The notes under the pieces are model-generated. The model saw only the letters and a list, made by a program, of their open reading frames with translations, made no database searches and was not told the origin of the DNA. Made by a program: the position numbers and the translations under genes. This document shows positions 25,140-33,197 of a DNA stretch of 64,000 nt, piece by piece. Within the stretch, counting starts at the first letter, position 1. Each line of letters begins with the position of its first letter. The stretch is from Acetobacteraceae bacterium (GTDB taxonomy: Bacteria > Pseudomonadota > Alphaproteobacteria > Acetobacterales > Acetobacteraceae), in the NCBI GenBank assembly GCA_003506895.1, contig DNXO01000051.1, positions 40,087 to 104,086 on the forward strand, written 5' to 3'.

Positions 25140-27750
25140 AGGCGGCCGCCAGGAAGCGGGATTTCGCCGCGTTCGCCTGTTCCGCGTGGCGCTTGGCGAC
25201 CCCCAGTTCGTCGGAGACCCTACGCCGCTCCGTGATGTCGGAGAAGGTGATGACAACACCCTCCACGCCATTGTCCTGGGTGCGATAGGGCAGAACGCGG
25301 CGATTATAGTACGCGCCATTCCGCGCCTCGATCTCACGGGAGATGGGTTCAAGCGTGCGCAGCACAGTGCGCGCGTCGATCAGCAGATCGGTATCGACAG
25401 CCAGTGAGTTCAGGTCCGACAGCGGGCGCCCCACGTCGCCCGGAAGGATCGCGAACAGCGCCTTGGTGGCGGGGGTGAAGAAGCGGATGTTGAGGTTCTG
25501 GTCCAGGAACAGCGTCGCGACATCGGTACTGTAGAGCACGTTCTGCAAATCGTTGGACGTGGTCCGCTGCCGTTCCAGTGTTTCCTGCAACTGACTGTTT
25601 AGGGCGGTCAGTTCCTCGTTCAGCGATTGCAGTTCTTCCTTCGAGGTCAGCAGTTCCTCGTTGGTGGACTGGTACTCTTCCTGCACCGATAAGGCTTCTT
25701 CGTTGATCGCCTTCTGTTCTTCACTGGAAATCTCCAGGTTGTGGATGGCGCCCTGCAATTCGGTCCGCGTCGCCTCCAGCTCATTCTCAAGCTCAGCGAC
25801 GCGCGGGTTATCGTCGTCGGCGCCTGCCAGGCTGTCGGGCTTTTGCGGTTTCGGGTCGTCAATGAAACAGACTAGCAGCAGCTCCTCGCCGTCGCTTCGG
25901 GCCGGCTGCACCGCGATGCTGAAGGTGCCATACGTGCCATCTTCGTGAATTCGGCCGCCGGGAACGACGATACGCGCGTTTTCCTGCGTTGATCGTTGAA
26001 TGACGGATCGCAGCTTGGTTCGCAGGCCCTGCCGAACCATCGCGAGCAAATCGTGGGACGGGTGGCCCGATACAACGCGCAAGTATCGGTCGGTCGGGCC
26101 GAGCGAATACTGACACTCATGCTTTCGATTAATCAGAACCGCTGCCGGTGCGTAGGTTTCCATGACCATGCGCCGGCACAGTTCCGCCAACGCGACTTGA
26201 CGGGACGCCGGCGGGAGATGCCCCGGTTTCGCGGCAATCCGAACGCCGTCCCCAATCGCGCCGGAGAAAGCAAGCTCCCCGGGCCTGCCGTTGCCGGTAT
26301 GGCGGTAAATCCGCTCCAGCTTCGACACAACCGCGAATTGGCTGTCCAGCGTGCCGACCGTCTCCGACGTTCCCAGCAAAAGAATGCCACCCGGTTCCAG
26401 GGCGAAATGGAATAACGCCACCACCTTCGTTTGTGCCTCGGGCCGAAGATAGATCAGCAGGTTGCGGCATGAGACAAAATCGAGCCGGGAGAATGGCGGG
26501 TCGGTCAGCACATCCTGCACGGTGAAGACGACCGCGGCCCGCAATTCTGGGGAGATGCGATAGCCGTGATCCTCTTTGGAGAAAAAACGCGCGATCCGCT
26601 CCTTCGATACATCGGCCTCGATGGTTTCGGAATATACGCCTTCCCGCGCGATCGCGATGGCGTCCGGATCGACGTCGGAGGCAAAAATCTGAAGCTTGAG
26701 GCCAAGCTTCGCAGCCACGATTTGCTCGCGGAACAGCATGGCGAGCGAATAGGCCTCCTCGCCGGTGCTGCACCCGGCGATCCAGACGCGGATCGGCCGG
26801 TCCGGGGCATGGGCGCGGACGATGTCCGGGACGATGGTTTCCGCCAGCTTCTCAAAGACATGGGCGTCGCGGAAAAAGCTTGTGACGTTGATAAGCAGGT
26901 CCTTCGCCAGAAGGTCGAGTTCGTGGGGGTCGCTGCGAACCATCTGGAGGTAGTGCTCCATGTCGTTAACGCCGGTCGCCGCCAATCCCATGCGGCGTTC
27001 AATGCGCCGTCGCAGGGTGCCGGGCTTGTACAGCGTGAAGTCATGGGCGGTGTTGGAGCGTAGAAGGTCGATAATCTCCGCCAGCCCGTTCCGCGGCGCG
27101 TTCGCCTGTGGCGGGCCGCCCGCTCGCTTAAGTGTGGCGGGGATTTCGGCCACCGGCAGCACCATATCCACGCTCCCGGTCATGATCGCACTTCGAGGCA
27201 TGCCGTCATATCCGGCCTCGTCCGGGTCCTGCGCGATAACCAGGCCCCCCGCCTCCTTTATCGCCTTTAGCCCGATGCTGCCGTCGGCGCCGGTGCCCGA
27301 CAGGATTATGCAGGCCGCCCGCGGCCCGTATTCGCTGGCCAGCGAACGCAGGAGGAAATCGAACGGCAGTCGAGCACCGTGCCGGGCCCGGGGTTGCGAC
27401 AGATGCAGGGCGCCGGCGGCAACGGACAGATAGGTGCCAGGTGGAATGATGTAGAGATTATCGGGTTCAATCGGCATCCCGTCCGCCGCTTGCCGTACGA
27501 CCATCGCTGTATGGTCGGCCAGCAGATCAACCATCATGCTCTCATGGGTCGGATCGAGATGCTGGACCAGGATAAAGGCGTTGCCGTTGTCGGCGGGCAG
27601 CGCGGCCAAAAGCTTCTTGCAGGCATCCAATCCACCGGCGGAGGCGCCGATGCCGACGACGGAGATTTTTGTCGGCGGACCGCGTACCGAAAGGCTCTGG
27701 TTCGGCCCCGTCGGGACCCTGTTGGCCTGATCCGGACGCCTGGTTGCCAT
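25138..27750 (-). CDS. CheB-CheR-PAS fusion protein (5' half of a frameshifted signalling gene)
   Basis: The 870-residue product begins with a CheB methylesterase domain (IGASAGGLDACKKLLAAL with the catalytic Ser; His in VQHLDPTHES). It continues with a CheR methyltransferase domain (IAGCSTGEEAYSLAML SAM-binding segment), a long coiled coil (about residues 640-730, rich in Glu/Gln/Leu) and a PAS domain. It stops at TAG immediately after KSRFLAAA, exactly where a kinase phospho-acceptor helix SHDLRQ should follow; that helix is present in the next frame. CheB-CheR-PAS-kinase fusions are common in alphaproteobacteria and act in stress or surface signalling rather than classical chemotaxis. There are no chemotaxis genes nearby. 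Confidence 0.88.
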   Translation of the reverse strand: MATRRPDQANRVPTGPNQSLSVRGPPTKISVVGIGASAGGLDACKKLLAALPADNGNAFILVQHLDPTHESMMVDLLADHTAMVVRQAADGMPIEPDNLYIIPPGTYLSVAAGALHLSQPRARHGARLPFDFLLRSLASEYGPRAACIILSGTGADGSIGLKAIKEAGGLVIAQDPDEAGYDGMPRSAIMTGSVDMVLPVAEIPATLKRAGGPPQANAPRNGLAEIIDLLRSNTAHDFTLYKPGTLRRRIERRMGLAATGVNDMEHYLQMVRSDPHELDLLAKDLLINVTSFFRDAHVFEKLAETIVPDIVRAHAPDRPIRVWIAGCSTGEEAYSLAMLFREQIVAAKLGLKLQIFASDVDPDAIAIAREGVYSETIEADVSKERIARFFSKEDHGYRISPELRAAVVFTVQDVLTDPPFSRLDFVSCRNLLIYLRPEAQTKVVALFHFALEPGGILLLGTSETVGTLDSQFAVVSKLERIYRHTGNGRPGELAFSGAIGDGVRIAAKPGHLPPASRQVALAELCRRMVMETYAPAAVLINRKHECQYSLGPTDRYLRVVSGHPSHDLLAMVRQGLRTKLRSVIQRSTQENARIVVPGGRIHEDGTYGTFSIAVQPARSDGEELLLVCFIDDPKPQKPDSLAGADDDNPRVAELENELEATRTELQGAIHNLEISSEEQKAINEEALSVQEEYQSTNEELLTSKEELQSLNEELTALNSQLQETLERQRTTSNDLQNVLYSTDVATLFLDQNLNIRFFTPATKALFAILPGDVGRPLSDLNSLAVDTDLLIDARTVLRTLEPISREIEARNGAYYNRRVLPYRTQDNGVEGVVITFSDITERRRVSDELGVAKRHAEQANAAKSRFLAAA

Positions 27751-27933
27751 TCGGGGTTCGCTTTCAGACGGTACCAGCAGAAATATGCCGGCTGGATGAT
27801 GCTAACATGGCGATTTGTAAATAGCGATCAAAGATAGACTAGGTATTTTCCGAGGCTGCACCGAATCGTATTAAATTCTGTATAGGTCGGTAATGAGCGA
27901 ATATTCGAAGCGGCGGTAGTACTGGAGAGCGTC

Positions 27934-28023
27934 ATGTCACCGGAGACCAGTTCGCGGGAAACCGCCCTGCCGCATCTTGCGGTATTGCGGCCCTTTGTGC
28001 GGGTGGGGGGGCTTTCACGATGA
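27934..28023 (+). CDS. Possible 29-residue leader peptide coupled to the response regulator
   Basis: A short frame, ATG 27934 to TGA 28021-28023, is preceded by GGAGAG at an ideal distance, and its stop overlaps the start of the response-regulator gene (ATGA). The peptide (MSPETSSRE at its start) resembles nothing I know. The ribosome binding site and stop-start overlap are what is seen; a role in translational coupling is inference. Confidence 0.4.
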   Translation: MSPETSSRETALPHLAVLRPFVRVGGLSR

Positions 28024-28418
28024 CCGCGCTCAGTGTTCTGGTCGTTGAGGATGATGCCATGATCGGCATGCTTCTCGCGGAAATGCTTGACGAATTGGGC
28101 TACACTGTCTGCGCGATCGCCGCGACCGAGGAAGATGCGGTTGCCGGCGCTGCGCGATACAGGCCGGGTCTGATGATCGTCGACCAGTATCTGCGCGAGG
28201 GAAACGGCATGTCGGCGATGGACCGGATCCGTCAGAACAGCGCCGTTCCATGTATCTTCATGAGTGGCGCGCCATCGGTGGTCCTTGGCGGCGTGCAGGT
28301 GCTGCAAAAGCCATTTCTTGAGGCGGATCTTGTTCGCGCGATCCGGCTGGTGATCGGCCCGCCCGCCGCTCCGGCGACGCATCTCCCCGTCGCGCCCGGT
28401 GGCGTTATCGGGCGCTGA
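28020..28418 (+). CDS. Single-domain response regulator (CheY-like receiver)
   Basis: The 132-residue protein is a stand-alone receiver. It shows the acidic pair Asp11-Asp12 (VVEDDAM), the phospho-acceptor Asp55 (LMIVDQYL), the Ser in FMSGAP and the conserved Lys in VLQKPF, with a short unstructured tail and no output domain. It is divergently transcribed from the CheB-CheR-kinase gene 269 bp away and is a likely partner of that kinase. Similar lone receivers accompany HWE/CheB-CheR kinases in alphaproteobacteria. Confidence 0.9.
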   Translation: MTALSVLVVEDDAMIGMLLAEMLDELGYTVCAIAATEEDAVAGAARYRPGLMIVDQYLREGNGMSAMDRIRQNSAVPCIFMSGAPSVVLGGVQVLQKPFLEADLVRAIRLVIGPPAAPATHLPVAPGGVIGR

Positions 28419-28465
28419 GACCTGCGTTAGTCCTATTTTTTTGTTAATAGCTATCACCATGCTGA

Positions 28466-28491
28466 AAGTATTTTCAGGGGCTAAAATACTT
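28466..28491. promoter_or_regulatory. Inverted repeat upstream of the membrane protein/slipin pair
   Basis: AAGTATTTT and its exact reverse complement AAAATACTT are separated by 8 bases. The AT-rich symmetrical 9-bp arms, 50 bp before the next start codon and after a T-rich tract following the response-regulator stop, look more like a protein binding site than a terminator. The regulator is unknown. Confidence 0.45.
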
Positions 28492-28541
28492 GCACAGTCA
28501 ACGCCATATATGTCGGCGAACGGATTTGATTGGAATTTAGC

Positions 28542-29042
28542 ATGTCGCATTCTAACGCGTTTGCCCTGAAGAACTCGGGCTTTAATGAATTTCTCTTCGC
28601 CGAGGTGGGAACCGAGCAAAACGGCTCCAGGCTGACGATTCTGTCTGTGCTGGCACGTCTTGGACAGGATCCGTGGGCCGAGGCGGCGCGGTGGGCCAGG
28701 TTGCCGAAGGCGGCCATGATCGATTGCCTCGCGAACAGCATTTCCCAAATGCCGTTATCGCCCCAGGCGCTCAATCAGGCGCATAACACCGCCGCACAGC
28801 TTGTCCTGTTGATGCCGTCACAGACACAGCCGGTGCCTGAGGCGCGGAAACCGGCGATCACATTACCCACGGCAGTGCCCAGATGGCTCCTCGGTGTCCT
28901 GGTGGCCGGGCTGGCCTTCGGGTTGGCGGTTAGCGTGGCGCGACTGACATTTCCCGCGGATCCCGGGGCATCCCTCGCCGGCCACGCCCTCCAGCAAACG
29001 GATGCATCCAAGGCAACAGGTCAGATGCCTTCAATTCAATGA
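28542..29042 (+). CDS. Conserved hypothetical protein with one C-terminal membrane helix
   Basis: The 166-residue protein has an N-terminal helical domain (FNEFLFAEVG, then LTILSVLARLGQDPWAEAARWARLPK) of a type I have seen in several alphaproteobacterial hypothetical proteins. It is followed by a proline-rich linker and a single transmembrane helix around residues 115-140 (WLLGVLVAGLAFGLAVSV). No enzyme motif is visible. The ATG at 28542 is preferred over an in-frame TTG four codons upstream. It lies 18 bp before the slipin gene, and co-transcription suggests a membrane partner of the SPFH protein. Confidence 0.7.
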   Translation: MSHSNAFALKNSGFNEFLFAEVGTEQNGSRLTILSVLARLGQDPWAEAARWARLPKAAMIDCLANSISQMPLSPQALNQAHNTAAQLVLLMPSQTQPVPEARKPAITLPTAVPRWLLGVLVAGLAFGLAVSVARLTFPADPGASLAGHALQQTDASKATGQMPSIQ

Positions 29043-29060
29043 TTTGTTAAGGGCAAAGCC

Positions 29061-29858
29061 ATGCTCTTCTCGACATTCTACATTGTCGTTCCGCTTATCC
29101 TGATCGGCGGATTTGCCCTGGCCACGAAGACCGTCAAAATTCTACGGGAATACGAGCGCGCCGTCGTTTTTACCCTCGGCCGGTTTCAACGGGTCAAGGG
29201 ACCCGGCTTGGTGCTGCTGATCCCCTGGGTGCAGGAAATGGTCCGCGTGGACCTCCGCATTCAGGTGATCGAAATTCCAACGCAGGACGTGATTTCGCGC
29301 GATAACGTCTCCATGAAGGTGGACGCCGTGGTCTACTTCAATGTCGTTAACCCCGAGCGGGCAATCATCCAGGTTCAGCATTACCTTCCCGCCACCAACA
29401 TGCTCGCGCAGACGACGTTGCGCGCGGTGCTGGGGCAACATGAGCTCGATGAAATGCTTTCGGAGCGAAAGAAACTGAGTGTCGACGTTCAAAGCATTTT
29501 GGACAGCCAGACCGAAACCTGGGGGATAAAGGTCATCAACGTCGAGATCAGAACCGTCGAACTGACGGAGAACATGGTGAAAGCCATCGCCAAGCAGGCC
29601 GAAGCAGAACGCGACCGGCGCGCCAAGATCATCCATGCCGAAGCCGAGTTCCAGGCCTCCCAGACCTTGGTCAATGCAGCGGAAATCCTATCCAGCATTC
29701 CGGCCGCCATGCAGCTTCGCTACCTCCAGACACTGGCCGAGATCGGTGCCGAACAGAATTCCACCATCGTCTTCCCAATGCCGATCGACATCATCAAGCC
29801 GTTCCTTGAGCTTCTTGAAAGGTCCGGCAAGGCGCCGATCGCGACCGGCGGCCCCTAA
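29061..29858 (+). CDS. Slipin/stomatin family SPFH (band 7) membrane protein
   Basis: The 265-residue protein has an N-terminal membrane hairpin (residues 5-22), then the SPFH domain: ILREYERAVVFTLGRFQRVKGPG, the DVISRDNVSMKVDAVVYF segment and the LGQHELDEML region. A charged helical segment follows (KQAEAERDRRAKIIHAEAE), which oligomerises in this family. Prokaryotic slipins scaffold membrane domains and are often paired with an NfeD protease-like partner; no nfeD is here. Instead a small membrane protein precedes it. Its 3' end overlaps convergent fabF by 4 bp. Confidence 0.92.
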   Translation: MLFSTFYIVVPLILIGGFALATKTVKILREYERAVVFTLGRFQRVKGPGLVLLIPWVQEMVRVDLRIQVIEIPTQDVISRDNVSMKVDAVVYFNVVNPERAIIQVQHYLPATNMLAQTTLRAVLGQHELDEMLSERKKLSVDVQSILDSQTETWGIKVINVEIRTVELTENMVKAIAKQAEAERDRRAKIIHAEAEFQASQTLVNAAEILSSIPAAMQLRYLQTLAEIGAEQNSTIVFPMPIDIIKPFLELLERSGKAPIATGGP

Positions 29859-31126
29859 CCCGCCGCCCCCAAAACCAGACAAACATTTTGCCCGCCGAAC
29901 CCGAACGAATTCGAGATCGCGTGGCGCACCGTCGCCGACCGAGCGACGTTCGGCACGCAATCCACCGGTAGCGCCGGGTCGGGAATGTCGTAGTTGATCG
30001 TCGGCGGCAGCACCCCGTTCCGGATCGACAACACAGTGAATATCGCCTCCACCGCCCCGGCGGCGGTCAGTGAATGGCCGATCATCGACTTGTTCGAAGA
30101 CATCGGGATGGACGTCGCGCGCTCCCCGAACACCGCCGAGACCCCGACCCATTCCATCTTGTCGTTCTCAGGCGTGCCAGTCCCATGCGCGTTGATGTAG
30201 CCAATCGCATCCGGCTCCAGACCGGCATCCGCCAGCGCAGCGCGCATGCACGCGATAATCGGCTTGCCATCCGGCGACGACCGCGTCCGGTGGAATCCGT
30301 CCGCCACCTCGCCGCACCCTTCCATAATGCCCAGTACGGTGGCGCCACGAGCCCGCGCCGAGGCCAGGCTTTCCAGCACCAGCGCGCCGGCGCCTTCGGC
30401 CATCACGAACCCCTCGCGGTCCTTGCTGAACGGGCGTGACGCCGACGACGGCGGGTCGTTGCGGGTTGACAGGGCTGACAGCAGGGAAAACCGTACCAGA
30501 CTCTCCGCATTCACCGAACAATCCGTGCCGACCACCAGCGCGGCATCCGTCTCGCCGCGCCGGATCGCCTCAACCCCAAGCTGGATCGCCGTCCCGCCCG
30601 ATGCGCATGCGGTGGACGTCGCGACCGGGGAGCCCTTGGTGCCGAAGCGGTCCGCCAACGCCTCGCCAACCGACCCGAACAGAAACCGCCGATAAAACGG
30701 CTCAAACCCACCCTTGCCAGCCGCTCGGATCAGGTCGTCATAGGTCACCGTGTCATTGGCGCCGGAGGCGTTGGCCAGCGCGAAACGCTGCGTCCATTCC
30801 ATCTCCACCGGCGGCAATGCCAGGAACAGCGGGCCGGGGAAGTTCCCGGCGCTGCCGATCGCAGCCTCGGACACCGCTTCCTCGATCACCAGTTCCGCCA
30901 GACGCTGCGACAGGGCAGGGGCCGACGGTTCCGGAACAGAGACGAAATCCACGGTCCCGGCGATCGTCGTACGCAGCCCGTCGACCGGGAATCGCGAAAT
31001 ACGCCGGATGCCCGAAGTGCCGTTGGTCAGCGCTTTCCAGTTATCCGCCTGACCCTGCCCGAGGGAGGTCAGCACGCCCATGCCGGTTACCACGACAATC
31101 GGGCGGCCCAAATGATCGGTGTCCAT
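29855..31126 (-). CDS. Beta-ketoacyl-ACP synthase (FabF type, AcpXL cluster)
   Basis: This condensing enzyme elongates acyl-ACP chains. The 423-residue protein has the full triad: Cys174 (STACASGG), His314 (NAHGTGTPE) and His351 (IGHSLTAAG). The start at 31126 has AAGGGG six bases upstream; the ATG two codons earlier abuts that site and is less likely. It is the last of four minus-strand genes acpXL, fabZ, fabF2-like, fabF1-like, matching the order of the rhizobial cluster that makes 27-hydroxyoctacosanoate-type fatty acids for lipid A. Role in very-long-chain acyl synthesis is therefore inferred. Confidence 0.9.
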   Translation of the reverse strand: MDTDHLGRPIVVVTGMGVLTSLGQGQADNWKALTNGTSGIRRISRFPVDGLRTTIAGTVDFVSVPEPSAPALSQRLAELVIEEAVSEAAIGSAGNFPGPLFLALPPVEMEWTQRFALANASGANDTVTYDDLIRAAGKGGFEPFYRRFLFGSVGEALADRFGTKGSPVATSTACASGGTAIQLGVEAIRRGETDAALVVGTDCSVNAESLVRFSLLSALSTRNDPPSSASRPFSKDREGFVMAEGAGALVLESLASARARGATVLGIMEGCGEVADGFHRTRSSPDGKPIIACMRAALADAGLEPDAIGYINAHGTGTPENDKMEWVGVSAVFGERATSIPMSSNKSMIGHSLTAAGAVEAIFTVLSIRNGVLPPTINYDIPDPALPVDCVPNVARSATVRHAISNSFGFGGQNVCLVLGAAG

Positions 31127-31137
31127 CGTCATCCCCT

Positions 31138-32319
31138 TCAGGCCGCCGTGACCAAAGCGAGCGACTCGCCGCGCCAGTGACCCCACGATGTGACCAGTGC
31201 TTGCTTCAACGGTGCCGTCATCGGCTGTTCCGCCGCTTCCAGCGGCGGGAACAGCGCCCCCTTCTTCACCGCCAGCGCGGCGATGGCGAGGCTTGCCGGG
31301 AACGACGGCTCCAGCGAATGTCCCAACGCGGTCGCCACCGCGCGCACCGGTACCCCGATATTCGCCAGGAACGCGGCCTCCTCGGCCGTCGGGGCCGGCG
31401 CGCCGGACGCTCCGGAAATCACCGCCGCGCCGGCCGGGTCGAAATGCCCCGCCATGGTGGCGAGCTGTGCCGTTGCGTTTTTCGTCGCCTCACCCGGTCC
31501 GCGCCGGCAGCGATCCGTCTTGATCGCCGCGATGTGCCCGTAAGCCCCGGCCCCCCGAGCGGCCGCATGCGCTCGGCTTTCGATCACCAGGAAGCAACCG
31601 ACGGAACCCAGGCTCATCCCGCCGCCGGACGCCTGACGCGCCCAGATCGGATCGAATGGCGCGTGGCGGTTCAGGCCGCCCATGGCGTAGTGCAACAGCA
31701 CGTCCGGCCGCTGGGCATTGTACGAGCCGCCGACAAGCATGATATCGACCTGACCAGCGGCGATCCGCGCACACGCGATCCGCACCGCGTCGGCGCCGCT
31801 GGCTTCCTCACCCATGAACGTGCGGGACGATCCGATCACGCCATGCACGACGGAGATGTTGCCGGCCAGAAGGTTGGACAACTGCGCCAGGAACAAGGTC
31901 GGGCGAAGGTCGCCCAGCAGATGTTCGTTTAGATAGGCATCCGGGTTCGCCGCCTTCGGGTAACCCGACAGGATTGCCGAATCGACCGCGTAATCCCGTT
32001 CTCCGCCGCCAGCCGCGACGATCATGCCCATCTTCGACAGCAGATCGGTGTTGCCCTTCACCCCGGCCGAATCAAGCGCCAGACCGGCGGAGAACACCCC
32101 CATCCGTTGCCACATCTCCATTTGCCGCTGGTCGCCGCGCTTGGGGATCTGGGTGTCCAGTTCCAGGGGCGCCAGCGGATGGACCGCGAACGGCGGAAAA
32201 CTCGTGGTGTCCAGGACGGGCGAGAAGGTGTTCAACGCCTGCCAGTGTGCGTCCGACCCCGATCCGAGGCTGGAGACAATGCCAATGCCCGTGATCAGGG
32301 CGTCGCGCTCATGCGCCAT
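31138..32319 (-). CDS. Ketosynthase-like protein lacking the active-site Cys (chain-length-factor-like, AcpXL cluster)
   Basis: The 393-residue protein has the thiolase/ketosynthase fold (ALITGIGIVSSLGSGS at the N terminus, ALGHSLEPSFP with the second His region). Where active synthases carry TACAS it reads SSRTFMGEEASG, so the nucleophilic Cys is absent. It probably pairs with the adjacent active synthase as a heterodimer in which this subunit gates chain length, as KS-beta proteins do in type II polyketide synthases. In rhizobia the equivalent position holds fabF2XL. It overlaps the fabZ gene by 11 bp. Confidence 0.82.
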   Translation of the reverse strand: MAHERDALITGIGIVSSLGSGSDAHWQALNTFSPVLDTTSFPPFAVHPLAPLELDTQIPKRGDQRQMEMWQRMGVFSAGLALDSAGVKGNTDLLSKMGMIVAAGGGERDYAVDSAILSGYPKAANPDAYLNEHLLGDLRPTLFLAQLSNLLAGNISVVHGVIGSSRTFMGEEASGADAVRIACARIAAGQVDIMLVGGSYNAQRPDVLLHYAMGGLNRHAPFDPIWARQASGGGMSLGSVGCFLVIESRAHAAARGAGAYGHIAAIKTDRCRRGPGEATKNATAQLATMAGHFDPAGAAVISGASGAPAPTAEEAAFLANIGVPVRAVATALGHSLEPSFPASLAIAALAVKKGALFPPLEAAEQPMTAPLKQALVTSWGHWRGESLALVTAA

Positions 32320-32782
32320 GTTGGAATTCCTCGGGTAGGCCGACTCGGCGCGCGGTTTCCAGCATCGCCGCTTTCAGGGTCTCATTCGGGAACGGCACGA
32401 CGCCGTAGCGGATCTCCGCCTCCGTCACTTTCTTGCCGCCGGAGCTGATGCTGGCCTTGATTACGGCATAGCCGGAGCCTTCGTGGATCAGGCTGGCTTC
32501 GACCGTCAGAGGCTGTCCAGGTGCGACGAAGGCCCGCATCTTGGCCTTCTCGACCTGCATCAGGAACGGCATCTTCTCGCAATGCTGGCAGGCGAGGATC
32601 AGCCACCCGCCGGTCTGCGCCATCGTCTCGATCAGCAGGACCCCGGGCATGATCGGGTATCCAGGGAAGTGGCCCTCGAACACCGGGGACTGGTCCGGGA
32701 CTTGGCAGGCGGTCGTGATCCGCTTGCCGAGCATGTCCAGATCGGTGATCCGATCGATCATCTGGAAGTATTCCAGGCGCAT
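32309..32782 (-). CDS. 3-hydroxyacyl-ACP dehydratase (FabZ type, AcpXL cluster)
   Basis: This hot-dog-fold dehydratase has 157 residues. The FEGHFPGYPIMPGVLLIETMAQ motif (split over residues about 35-57) contains the catalytic His and the central helix Glu region of FabZ. VAPGQPLTVEA matches the later conserved strand. It sits between acpXL and the fabF2-like gene, and it should remove water from 3-hydroxyacyl-AcpXL intermediates during chain extension. No enoyl reductase or ketoreductase of the pathway is adjacent, so general FabG/FabI may serve. Confidence 0.9.
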   Translation of the reverse strand: MRLEYFQMIDRITDLDMLGKRITTACQVPDQSPVFEGHFPGYPIMPGVLLIETMAQTGGWLILACQHCEKMPFLMQVEKAKMRAFVAPGQPLTVEASLIHEGSGYAVIKASISSGGKKVTEAEIRYGVVPFPNETLKAAMLETARRVGLPEEFQHGA

Positions 32783-32816
32783 CAGGTCACCGTTTCACTA
32801 TGTTACAAGGATCTGT

Positions 32817-33095
32817 TCAGGCCTTGGCGGCAACCAGCTTGTCGATGTTGCTGCAGAGGTTCTTCAGGACGAAATATTCGTCCGTCGTCACCTTTCCGGC
32901 ATTTACATCGGCGGTCCACTGCTCCAGCGGCATTTTGATGCCGAACGCCTTGTCGATGGCAAAGGCGACGTCAAGGAAATCCAGGCTGTCGATGCCCAGA
33001 TCGTTGATCGCATGGCTCTCCGGTGTGATCTTGTCCGGTTCAATGTCGCAGGTGTCGGAGATGATCCCCGCCACGGTTTCGTACGTCGATGCCAT
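32817..33095 (-). CDS. acpXL: Acyl carrier protein AcpXL
   Basis: The 92-residue acyl carrier protein matches rhizobial AcpXL in length and sequence. The segments ITPESHAINDLGIDSLDFLD (phosphopantetheine Ser37), VAFAIDKAFGIKMPLE and DEYFVLKNLC are characteristic and distinguish it from the fatty-acid ACP AcpP. AcpXL carries very-long-chain hydroxy acids to lipid A through LpxXL. An AGGGG ribosome binding site precedes the ATG. It is the first gene of the four-gene block. Confidence 0.93.
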   Translation of the reverse strand: MASTYETVAGIISDTCDIEPDKITPESHAINDLGIDSLDFLDVAFAIDKAFGIKMPLEQWTADVNAGKVTTDEYFVLKNLCSNIDKLVAAKA

Positions 33096-33197
33096 GCCCT
33101 AGCCCCTGAGAAAGTCGCGCGGCACCTATCATTGTCGCCCCCTCGGTGCAAGAGTCGAGCGAGTCCGGCGGTTCGAGGGCCGCCGGACCCGGGACTG

